Shown one piece after another: positions 23,201 through 35,200 of a stretch of 64,000 nucleotides of DNA (position 1 is its first letter; each line of letters opens with the position of its first letter). A program made the translations under genes and the position numbers. A model generated the notes under the pieces. That model worked only from the letters and a program-made list of their open reading frames with translations. It was not told where the DNA came from and did no database searches. The stretch is from Caprella mutica (taxonomy: Eukaryota; Arthropoda; Malacostraca; Amphipoda; Caprellidae): assembly GCA_947561585.1 (NCBI GenBank), contig CANNZV010000259.1, positions 1 to 64,000 on the forward strand, read 5' to 3'.

Positions 23201-26200
23201 CCCATCGACTCACCGTATGAGTTACTAGGGATAGAGGTCCGAGCGGAAGTCACACTCAACCTTTACTTGCTCTACAGACCACCCCACCAGACGAGAGACC
23301 ACGACCGAGATCTCTACGCTGCTCTCACTAACCTTCTGCAGGATGAAACGGCCATTGTGTTGGGAGATTTCAACTGCAGAGTGGATTGGAGCACAAGAGT
23401 CTCGGATGGAGAGGGAGGTAGGTTGATCGAATTTTCGAACGACAACTTCCTCTCCCAGATGGTAAGAACTCCCACTAGAGGCGAAAATGCACTGGACCTC
23501 ATATTCACTACCGACGAAGATCTGGTTTCTCAGGTCTCGGTTGGTGAATGTCTGGGTACCAGTGACCATAATGCCGTTTCTTTTAGAGTGGGAGTCAAAG
23601 TGGAACAAGAGAAGATCTCTCATAGAAATATGCTAAATCTGAGAAGAGCTGATTACGACAGTTTCACTCGTGATCTGCAGGCATTACGTCCTCAACTTCC
23701 AGCTTCACCTGATCAGATGTGGCGGGGCTTTAAGGCAAACTACATCTCGATCCAGGACCGATGCATACCTAGTAAAAGGGTAGGTGGTTCCATGAAGGTT
23801 CGTCCTAAATGGTTCCATAACGAGCTTGGCAGAGAGATAAAGAGAAGGAAACGACTCTACGTCTCATTCAAGACTCACTCTTCACCGGAAACTGAGAGAC
23901 TTCTCACAGACCAACGGAGATTGGTCAAAAGAATGGTGCGGCAAGCTAAAGTAGCGGAGGAACACAGGGTTGCATTGGCCTGTAAGGGCAACCCTAAGGA
24001 GTTCTTCGCTTATGTCAATAGCAGGAAGCCCACCAGAAGCTCCATCGGACCAATCAGGACAACCCAAGGTATGTTGGCAACTTCGGATGCCGACATCGTC
24101 GCCGAACTCAACAGTTATTTCGTCAGTGTCTTCACCAGGGAGGATGCGCTTGGCACCCCTGACCCCGTAGTCTACTACGAGGGACGAATGCCACTGACTG
24201 AGATTGTTTGTACTGTTGAGGAGGTAGTAGACAAACTTGGCAAGCTGGACCCTAACAAGGCAGCTGGTCTTGATGGATTCTTACCGACAGTGATGAAGAA
24301 CGTGAAGGATGGTTTGGCGGCACATCTGCAACAGATCTTCAATGTCTCTTTGGAGTCGGGCGAGGTCGCCGACGACATGAGGATCGCGGATGTGACCCCA
24401 ATCTTCAAGACAGGTGAGACCACTAACAGTAGTAACTACAGACCGATTAGTTTAACATCGGTTCCTGGAAAGCTGCTAGAATCCATCATCAAGGATAGGA
24501 TTGTGGATCACCTGGAAGAACACCAGCTCATAGGAAAGAGTCAGCATGGCTTTCTTCGCGGGAAGTCATGCCTGACAAACTTACTAGAGTTCTTCTACTA
24601 CGTTCTTCAGGAGCATGACAAATCCAAAGCTGTTGACATCGTCTACCTTGATTTCAAGAAGGCATTTGACAAGGTACCTCACAAGAGGTTAATGGCGAAA
24701 ATAGCAGCTATTGGTGTGGGTGGTCGAGTTCTACAATGGATCAGGTCATGGCTAAATAACAGACGACAAAGAGTGGTGGTCAATGGCGTGGCCTCTGTGT
24801 GGAGCTCCGTAACCAGCGGGGTTCCCCAGGGCTCAGTCCTTGGTCCTCTGCTCTTTATTATTTACATAAATGACCTTGACGTAGGACTCGTCAGTAGGGT
24901 ATCCAAGTTTGCTGATGACACAAAGATTGGCATCAACGCTGCAAGTCCAGAGGCCATCGGACAACTCCAACTTGATCTTTTCAAGATCGGAGAATGGTCG
25001 GAAAAGTGGCAGATGCCCTTCAATGTGGACAAGTGTAGAGTACTTCATGCTGGTCGTAGGAACGCTGAAGCTTTCTACACGCTACTTGGAGCCCAAATAG
25101 GACCCACTGATGTACAGAAGGATCTTGGAGTTATGATCACCAGGGATCTCAAGTTCTCTCGACAGTGCCTGGAAGCTGAGAAGAGAGCAAACAAGATCCT
25201 AGGGTACATCAAGAGGCAATTCAGATACAGAAACAGAGAGACAGTCCTCACCCTGTACAACTCTCTTGTAAGACCTCTTTTGGAGTTTGCGGTCCAGTTC
25301 TGGTCACCGACGTTGCGAGCAGATGTCCAGCGGTTGGAACGGGTGCAAGCGAGGGCGACTAAACTTGTACCTGAAATCCGATCCAAGGGATACGCACGTC
25401 GGTTAGAAGACCTGGGCCTCTTCACGCTTGAGCAGCGACGTTTGAGGGGTCAACTCATCGAGACTTTTAAGATCCTTCGAGGGATAAGTCGAGTTGATCC
25501 CGAAGACTACTTTTCGCTGTGTGTGAACCCCACCCGCAACCACGGGTGGAAGGTGGTTCCGCCTCGGTTCACCACTGCTCAGCTGGAGAACTTCATGCTG
25601 GTAAAGATCTGTAATGTCTGGAACAGACTGCCAGAAAATGTTGTCAGCAGCCTGACTGTTGACACATTCAAAAGGCGACTTGACAGGATACTCAGTGAGC
25701 TGGCTTACTGAGCTGTCAAGCGCCTCCATGACTTGACCTCGGAGTTGAGATGAGAGTCTTAGCTATCTTTTCTGATAGCACTCTTACTTCAACTCCAACC
25801 AACCAATTAAGAGAAAACCTGGCGCCTTTCCGTGGCTAGAGAGATCAGGTCACACCCTGCGTTCTGTCACCGTCTCAGGGACTGCCTTTGGGCGGCCCCT
25901 GTGAAGGTGGCAGTGATTGGCGGGTTTGACTGACCAAGTCCAGGATAAAACTTGGAGCTAATGATTGTACCCAAACTTTGCTCCTACGCCTGATGGAGGT
26001 TCTTTCTTTGTCAGGTTTAGGAGTACGGTTTGGAGTGCTTAGGTTCCAAGTGGGAAGTGATGGAGAGAGATTCACCTTGTTCCGTTGTTAACCCAACGTC
26101 GAGCGCACAGCTGGCTGTGCACAGGGGCCATCCTTGGATGGGCATATTGTGCCTTTTGATGGTCCCTTTATCCTTGTGACTCTATTGTAGCTGTGTTTCT

Positions 26201-29200
26201 CTATTGTAGCTGTGTCACTCTATTGTAGCTGTGTCACTCTATTGTAGCTGTGTCACTCTATTGTAGCTGTGTCTCCCTATTGTAGCTGTGTCTCCTTATT
26301 GTAGCTGTGCCTCTCAATTGTAGCTGTGCCTCTCTATTGTAGCTGTGTCTCTCCATTGTAGCTGTGCCTCTCCATTGTAGCTGTGCCTCTCCATTGTAGC
26401 TGTGCCTCTCCATTGTAGCTGTGCCTCTCTATTGTAGCTGTGCCTCTCTATTGTAGCTGTGCCTCTCTATTGTAGCTGTGTCTCTCTATTGTAGCTGTGT
26501 CACTCTATTGTAGCTGTGTCACTATTGTAGCTGTGGCTCTCTATTGTAGCTGTGGCTCTCTATTGTAACTGTGGCTCTCTATTGTAGCTGTGGCTCTCTA
26601 TTGTAGCTGTGGCTCTCTATTGTAGCTGTGTCTCTCTATTGTAGCTGTGTCTCTCTGTTGTAGCTGTGTCTCTCTATTGTAGCTGTGTCTCTCTATTGTA
26701 GCTGTGTCTCTCTATTGTAGCTGTGTCTCTCTATTGTAGCTGTGTCTCTCTATTGTAGCTTTGTCTCTCTATTGTAGCTTTGTCTCTCTATTGTAGCTTT
26801 GTCTCTCTATTGTAGCTGTGTCTCTCTATTGTAGCTGTGTCTCTCTATTGTAGCTGTGTCTCTCTATTGTAGCTGTGTCTCTCTATTGTAGCTGTGTCTC
26901 TCTATTGTAGCTGTGTCTCTCTATTGTAGCTTTGTCTCTCTATTGTAGCTTTGTCTCTCTATTGTAGCTGTGTCTCTCTATTGTAGCTGTGTCTCTCTAT
27001 TGTAGCTGTGTCTCTCTATTGTAGCTGTGTCTCTCTATTGTAGCTGTGTCTCTCTATTGTAGCTGTGTCTCTCTATTGTAGCTGTGTCTCTCTATTGTAG
27101 CTGTGTCTCTCTATTGTAGCTTTGTCTCTCTATTGTAGCTGTGTCTCTCTATTGTAGCTGTGTCTCTCTATTGTAGCTGTGTCTCTCTATTGTAGCTGTG
27201 TCTCTCTATTGTAGCTGTGTCTCTCTATTGTAGCTGTGCCTCTCTATTGTTGCAGGGCTGTACAATAACGCTTCAGAGACTGGTCCTCTTGCCAATTCCG
27301 TCCGAAATTCTGCTGGTGTTTATTTCGTTCCTGCCTTTCAAGGTCTTCAGGTGAGTGCCAATTAAATTATCTTCCTTTGAGAGAAGCTAATTTGCTATTT
27401 AAGGTTATTCATCAAGTAAATTTAATTAATATTAAATATTAGCTTCACCTTTTTCAAAATTACTTGCTAGGTACAGTTTATTTTCTCACCCTTTTCTTTT
27501 TCAAATTATCTACCACTTCAAATTTTATAATTTGATATTGAGAAGTTTGATAGTAAATTAGCTAGCTACTTGTTTCGTGATTAAATTAATGTGTTATTAG
27601 CTAATTCGTATATCGCAAAGTATGAATAAGTTATTAAGAATAAGTTAACTGATAGCTATTTATATTTTATATCAAATGATATTATAATTCTTTGTCTACA
27701 AGAATTATTATGTAGCTAATTAGCTTCAATCATTTATATTGAAGCCTGTACGAAACTTTTCAGGCAATTAATGATAAAAATGATTGTAAAAAACAATATA
27801 GCTAGCTATATAATAATTAAAATAAAATAATTATTTTTATATAGTTTTTTATTATATCACCGAATATGTGAAACGACCGACAATTCGTGACTAATTGGCT
27901 ACAGCCTACAACTTCAATTTATTGTGATTAATTTAAGAGCGACAGGAAACATCATTTTATATAGAATATAATAGCTCTTCAATTCCTCAATGTAATAATA
28001 TCTCCACTAAGGAAAGAAGTCAGTGCCCTTTACATTCTCCCCCAGGCCCCCATCAATGATGCTAGGGCTGGGTGTGGCTTCATAGGAGTGAGTGCTAACA
28101 CCACCAAGGCTCACATGGTCAGGGCTCTGCTAGAGAGTCTGGTGTTCCTAACTTTTCAGCTCTATGGCACCATGGTGCTGAAGTCTGGCTCTGAGAAGTT
28201 AGACAACATCAAGTGAGTGGGGCAGCTTGTTGTTCAGTGATGCGTATTGACCCACCTGTTGGTCAATACGCGATATTGGAGAGACCATGGTTGACCCAAT
28301 GGTGGGTCAACCACTCAATACTTGGGGAACGTGTTAAAGCACTTGCAGGAATAAATCAGTGATGTCACAGAACTTCACGATATCTGTTTCATTAATTTAC
28401 TTATCGTACATGTCTCAATTTCTCAAATACAGAATAGAAAGCATTCATATCATTTGTTTTCAATAAAGAAATTAACGAATTCAGATATAATTTGTTGATA
28501 TCGTAATTTCATTTAGCTAGCTATTCATAAAGCTAATTGAATATTAAAACTAAATAGAAATCTCATTATATAAGTTAACCGCAAGAGAAATAGCTGATTT
28601 AAAAGGGTTGTAATTTGTAAACTATTAGCTATTGCTAGAAGATTGAAATAGGTTTCATTTTAAAGATAAGAAGTCCAATTTTTTTTCTCATAATAAATTA
28701 AGCATTACATGACCACCACCAGACTCAATAAACTCATCAATGTTTTTTATCACTTTCTGTATAGAGTATTAGCATGGATTCTTGATGGTATTGCATTTAA
28801 AACGATGAAAAATATAATTGTTATATAACATGTTAAGATTAAATGAACAATAGTTTTCTTTATTTATGTCTCGGCAAATATATTTCTCACTGATTTCGTT
28901 TAATCATCGGTAATTAAACTTCTCCAACCATGTTGATGTTCCTTGTTGTTTTTTCATGGCCTCAATTTCTTTTATTTAATTATGCACTTCACCGTGGACA
29001 TACAGGTAAGATAATTTCATTAAACTATTATTCTACATAATGATAATAGTATTCCATATCTTGACTAAAATCACTAAATTGTAGTCATCACGGTCCATTT
29101 TCAAACCTCTCCACAAAGATAAGTTTTCTCTATTGCACTGTTAATTGTGCCTTTCTTGGTATAATAAACCGCTACTGAAATTAAAGCTCTATAGATGTGC

Positions 29201-32200
29201 CTGTATATCCTTTTTACGTATGAATGAGATCAGATGAAATTTGAAATTCTCCTTTTGAATGAAACCTATTTCAGTCTTTTAGCTATGATAGTTTACAAAT
29301 TACTGTTTTTTTAAATATCGGCTACTTATTTGCTATAGAGTCTATACAAAAAGTGAAAAAACACGTTTTTCGTCTTGATGAGTTTATTGGTGGTGGAGGT
29401 CATGTAATGCTAAATTTATTATGAGGGAATTGGATTTCTTATCTTTAAATTGAAACCTATTTCAATCTTCTAGCAATATCAGTTTACAAATTACAACCCT
29501 TTAAAGTCAGCTACTTTTTTGCGGGTACCATGTAGCTATATCTAGTAATCATTACCATGGAGTATGACCCTACAGTCTGGATTCTAGACTCGTCTACCTG
29601 TCCCCCTCAAGCCATCCACCTTGTCGTGGTGAGGGGGCTTGTGTGGGCCAATGATGGTAGAGGCTGTACTAGCTGGGGGTCTCGACCCTCAGGTAGATCT
29701 AATCATGCTAGGTTGGCTCTGCCTGAGGCTCCAGACTAAGAGGTGGCTTGGATGGTTTACGGATGGATTTGAGCGAGTGAAGATAACGAACGACACTGAT
29801 CTGGACTAGCTATGGAAAATAGCTGAGGAAGGAGACCTCACTAAAAACCCCCACATCTATTGGTCATTAGTAAACATGAATAAGTCTAATAATGAAAATA
29901 AAGCCAACAGCGTTAACGGGACTGTGGCAGCACCTGAGGGTAGCAGCTGCAGTGTCGCGCTCGGCAAGTCTCGCATCGGTCAGGTGGAGACGGGTCGTCA
30001 TCTAGCAACTGACTCAGAGGTTAGTGGAGCCCAGGCTACCTCTGCAAAACATGCGACTGGTGCAATACCAAAAGTAGATAGAACTACCAATAGAAATATT
30101 GACAAATCTAAACCGAGCAGCTCATCTGCCAGACCAAGAGACCAAGCTAACAACAATTTTGAAAAACTATTCGGACCGAAAAATTTTGTGCAATTCTTTT
30201 CCATCAAATCCAATGGAGAAGCTAACTTGACAAAGTTAAATATGTTCAAGGTAGATAAAGAAATCAAACACTATGTTGGTGTTTGTGAGAAAATTACTGA
30301 GGATTTTCAACTGAAATCGTGGACGGTGGAGGTGAGAACCGCTGAACAAGGAACTAAGTTACTCACTATGACCAACTTGTGTGGTGAATCTGTTAAAGTC
30401 ATACCCCACGAATATCATAACTCTTCACAAGGAGTAATCACATGTTCTCTTCTTAAAGACTATAAAGATGAAGATATTGTGGAGGGCCTCTCAGATCGTG
30501 GGGTGATTGGATGCCGTAGAATTATACGGGGCCCCAAATCATCACACCCGGAGCCAACGACAACCCTAATTTTGACATTTAATACCCCAAACCCACCAGA
30601 CAGACTGTTGATAAGAACTGGACTCGTGGAACGAGTTCGCCTTTACATCCCTCTACCAAGGAGATGCTTCAACTGCCACCGTTACCGGCATTCTGGAGCA
30701 AAGTGCCGTAAACCCCTACCTGTTTGCATCCGCTGTGGTGGAGACATGGAGGGGGATCATACACCAGATACCTGCCGATTACCTGTAAACTGCATCCACT
30801 GCCATGAACCACATAGTGTGACTTCCAAAAACTGCCAAAGATTCCTGCTTGAAAAAGAAATACTAGCCATTAAGACGAAAGAACACCTAAACTTTGCAGA
30901 AGCAAGATCCAAAGTAAACCTTACACTCGGTGCAACACGATCCTATTCTGCAATAGTTGCAAATCCAATAATAGCTCCAGCTCCAGATAGACATCAACAC
31001 ACAGCTGATACAGATAGACATCAACAAACAGTTGATGCAGATAAACATCAACAGACAGTTGATAAAAATAGACATCAACAGACAGTTGATAAAAGTAGAC
31101 ATCAACAGACAGTTGATAAAAGTAGATATCAACATACAGTTGATGCAGACAGACATCAACAGACAGTTGATGCAGACAGACAACAGACAGCTGATATCAA
31201 CAATAATACTAATACTACTAAACAACAGGAGCCCAAGACATCAACGAAACGACGACTTCAAAGATCTCCATCTATATCACCAGAACGAGCTAACGCCGAA
31301 AATAACTCAAAATCGATGAAACATCGAACTAAACATCCAAAATTTGAACAAACCCAATCCATAACTGATGACAACCCTCATCAAATGGATATAACTGAAC
31401 CACCTGATAGGGTTCTTGAGGAAAAGAGAAATTCTCTCAAAGAGAATATAAACTATTCTCCTCAACAAAATAACATCTTGAATCAAGCTAGAAAATCCAA
31501 CAAAGATAAAAAGAAATCAAATAATCATGAAGCTTACCGTAGTCAATCAATAGACTAACGGTAGCTATTACCACTATAATAATTAAGAGATCACTCTTAT
31601 CATAAACAAGTTCTCTTCTCTATTACTAAACCTCTACCCACATTCATAAGCTTTTAATCCTACAATGGAACTGTCAGGGATATCGCTCGAAGTATGAGGA
31701 TCTCAGACACATACTGAACCTTAAGCATCCAGCAATCGCACTACTTCAGGAAACCATGCTTGGTGACTGTACTCCTCGTCCGCCAGCTGGATACAACATC
31801 TATAGCTCCTTCAATAGACCAGTTCCTGGTAATGGTCTTGCCACCCTAATCAGAAAAGATATTCCACACATGAATCTGCAACTACAAACAAACCTGCAGG
31901 CAACAGCATTCAGAATTAGATTAGCACGACAATATACCATTTGCAATATTTATCTACCACCAAACAAACTAATCCATCTCAATGATATCACCAATATAAT
32001 TGACCAGCTGCCTGTTCCCATATTATTATGTGGGGACTTCAACAGTCGCCACCAACTATGGGATGAAACATGCACCCAGCAAGATGCTAGATCACGAATA
32101 ATTGAATCTCTACTATTAAACTCGTCACTAGCTCTATTAAACAGTGGTATTGCTACTCACTTCCACGTGCAGACGGGCTCAAGCTCTGCAATAGACCTAA

Positions 32201-35200
32201 GCCTCTGCTCTGCAACGAATGTGACAGATTTTTCCTGGTCCACAATGAACGACTTATATGGAAGTGACCATTACCCCTTAATAATAGAAGAAATTGAACC
32301 ACAAGTACATGTGCCTCAAGAGCGGTACTTGGAGCACAAGGCAGACTGGTCAAAGTTCTCATTTGCAACCTACATCGATGACCTCAATTGCTACGTTAAT
32401 GATAATTCTACAGAGGAGCTAGTCACTATGTACTGCAAACATATAATCTTGGCTGCTGACATAGCAATACCTCGATCATCTGGACGCCTTCTACCACGAA
32501 AAGTGCCCTGGTGGACTGAGGAATGTACTCAGGCCAACAGACAGCGCAAAAAAGCTCTTAGAAAATATCAGCGGTCACTACTTGTTTCTGATAAAATAGC
32601 TTACTGCAGAGCGAGAGCAGCTGCAAAGAGAGTGAAATTCGAGGCAAAGAGAACGTCCTGGCAAAAATACGTCAGCAGCCTCAACATGAACACACCAATG
32701 AAAAAGATATGGACCAGAATACGAAAAATAAGAGGATCCTATCAAAATCATAAGGCCTCTTATTTGATAAAGAATGGTGACCATATTACTGATGACATGG
32801 ATATTGCTGAACTTATGGCAAACCATTATGAAGCTATAAGCAGTAATAATTCATACAACTTAAATTTTCAGAGATATCGAAGGACACATGAGCCACCAAT
32901 TAATTTCTCAACAAATGAAGATATACCATATAATAGCCCTATCACCCAAATAGAATTGAGAAGAATGCTGGCAACTTGTGGAAACACTGCAGCAGGAGAA
33001 GATAAAATCACATATAATATGATCAGGAGATCTCATGAATCATGCTTTCAATTTTTAATATCCATTTACAATAAAATATTTGATACTGGACAATATCCAC
33101 TACAGTGGCAATCTAGCGTTGTGCTTTCATTTCCAAAACCTGGCAAGGACTCAACAGTAGAAGAAAACTTCAGACCAATTTCCCTCACCAGCTGTGTAGG
33201 GAAGTTGATGGAAAAAATAATTAACAATAGACTCACATTCTTTCTTGAATCTAATAATCATCTCCCACCTGAACAATTTGGATTTAGAAAGATGCACTCT
33301 ACTATTGATGCATTGAATCGATTTACAACGGATGTTGCCAAATCCCTGAATGAGAAGAATAGTGTCATATGCGTCTCCTTTGATTTAAGAAAGGCATATG
33401 ACACGACATGGCGATACGGAATTCTTCAAAATATGTATGATATTGGCTTGAGGGGCAAACTACCTGAATATGTTAGATGTTTTCTATCTGACAGACTTTT
33501 CCGAACGAAAATAGGCAATGCTATTTCTACCTGTCACAGATTTGATCAGGGAGTACCACAAGGAGGAGTGCTAAGTTGCACCCTTTTTTCCCTGGCTATC
33601 AACAACATACTCAAATGTATACCAAGCAATGTTCGTGCTTCACTCTATGTTGATGACCTGCTCATTTATTGCAGTGGGAACTATGTTCCTGGTATGGAGA
33701 GACGACTACAATTCGCTATAAATAGGGTCAGCAGTTGGGCGGACTCACACGGGTTCACGTTCTCTGCAGCTAAGACAAATTGCATTCACTTTCACCACAA
33801 GAAAAGATTCCAACAACCACTAAAGTTGATGCTAAACAAAACCATAATACCCAATAGAGAACATATAAAATATCTTGGAATGGTAATTGATTACAGGCTC
33901 AGCTGGAAAGATCATGTAAAAACTACGAAGATCGAATGCTTCAAGAGACTGGAACTACTGAAACATATCTCTCACACATCCTGGGGATCTGACAGAACCA
34001 CAATGCTCAGGCTCTATAGAGCTATTATCAGATCAAAGTTAGATTACGGATGTTTTATTTATGGTGGTGCAGTTGATGGGACTCTGGCATTGCTAGATCC
34101 CATCCATAATGCTGCTATTCGACTGAGTACTGGAGCCTATAGATCGTCGCCGGTACTTAGCTTGTATGCTGAGAGTGGAGAGCCTCCCCTTAAAACTAGA
34201 AGAGAGCAACTACTTTTACAGTACTATGCAAGGACCCTTCAATTGCCTACCTCAGCAGCATACCAAACTATTGAGAATCATACTACTTATATCAACAATA
34301 ACCCTGGTAAAATGGTAACTGTTGCTGACCAAATAAAGTCAGCTACAATCGATATAGACTTTAACATTGTAACTTTACCATTTGTATACAAAGATGTACC
34401 AGTTTGGCAATTATGCCCAGATATTATATGTAACTGCTATGAATACCCTAGAAAGGGTACTTGTTCTGACCATGTAATGCGATCCTATTTTAACGAACAT
34501 CGGAATCAACATCATAATGGTGAGTTTCCTATTTTCACTGACGGCTCTAAGAGTGACATTGGAGTGGGCTGTGCAGCTACTAGCTTTGGTGGATGTAGGA
34601 AAATGAAGCTGATGACCCAGAGTTCTATATTCACTGCGGAGTTGTGTGGACTGTTCTGTGGTCTGCTGATAGCAAATAGTATGGAACATGAGAAGTTTGT
34701 AATTTACTGTGACTCCACTAGTGCTATACAGGTTACGGATCATTTTGAATCCACTCACCCTATCATCAGAAAAATTATAATCTTGTTGATAAAACTGAAA
34801 AATAGAAACAAGAACATCACATTCTGCTGGAGTCCAGCACATGTTGGAATCCTTGGTAATGAAGCAGCAGATAAGCTGGCTGCATCTGCAGCTGAAGAAG
34901 ATGTCCCACCATGCAATGAAGAGTTACCATACCGAGACTGGTATCCTCTCATTAGAGGCGCAGTGAGAGAGCGCTGGGCAGCTCAGTGGCTCGGAGTGAA
35001 TCACAACAAACTACGACAGCTGAAAGACACGACAATACCATGGCAACCGCTGAACAATAGAAAACAATCCATCATTCTCACAAGAATACGCATTGGACAC
35101 ACAAGACTAACTCACCAATATCTCATGGAGCAACAGCATCAACCCTACTGTGAGGACTGTATCGTCCATCTGACTATCAAGCACCTACTTTCGGAGTGTC

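Noticed and set aside
28981..29010. Micro-exon between GK5 exons 10 and 11 (CATACAG then GTAAG)
   Set aside because: Exons 10 and 11 join directly in phase (AA plus G) and give the expected ADGG motif without it.
29602..29660. HDV-like ribozyme at the LINE 5' end
   Set aside because: A hairpin is clear but I could not place the nested pseudoknot stems required for that fold.
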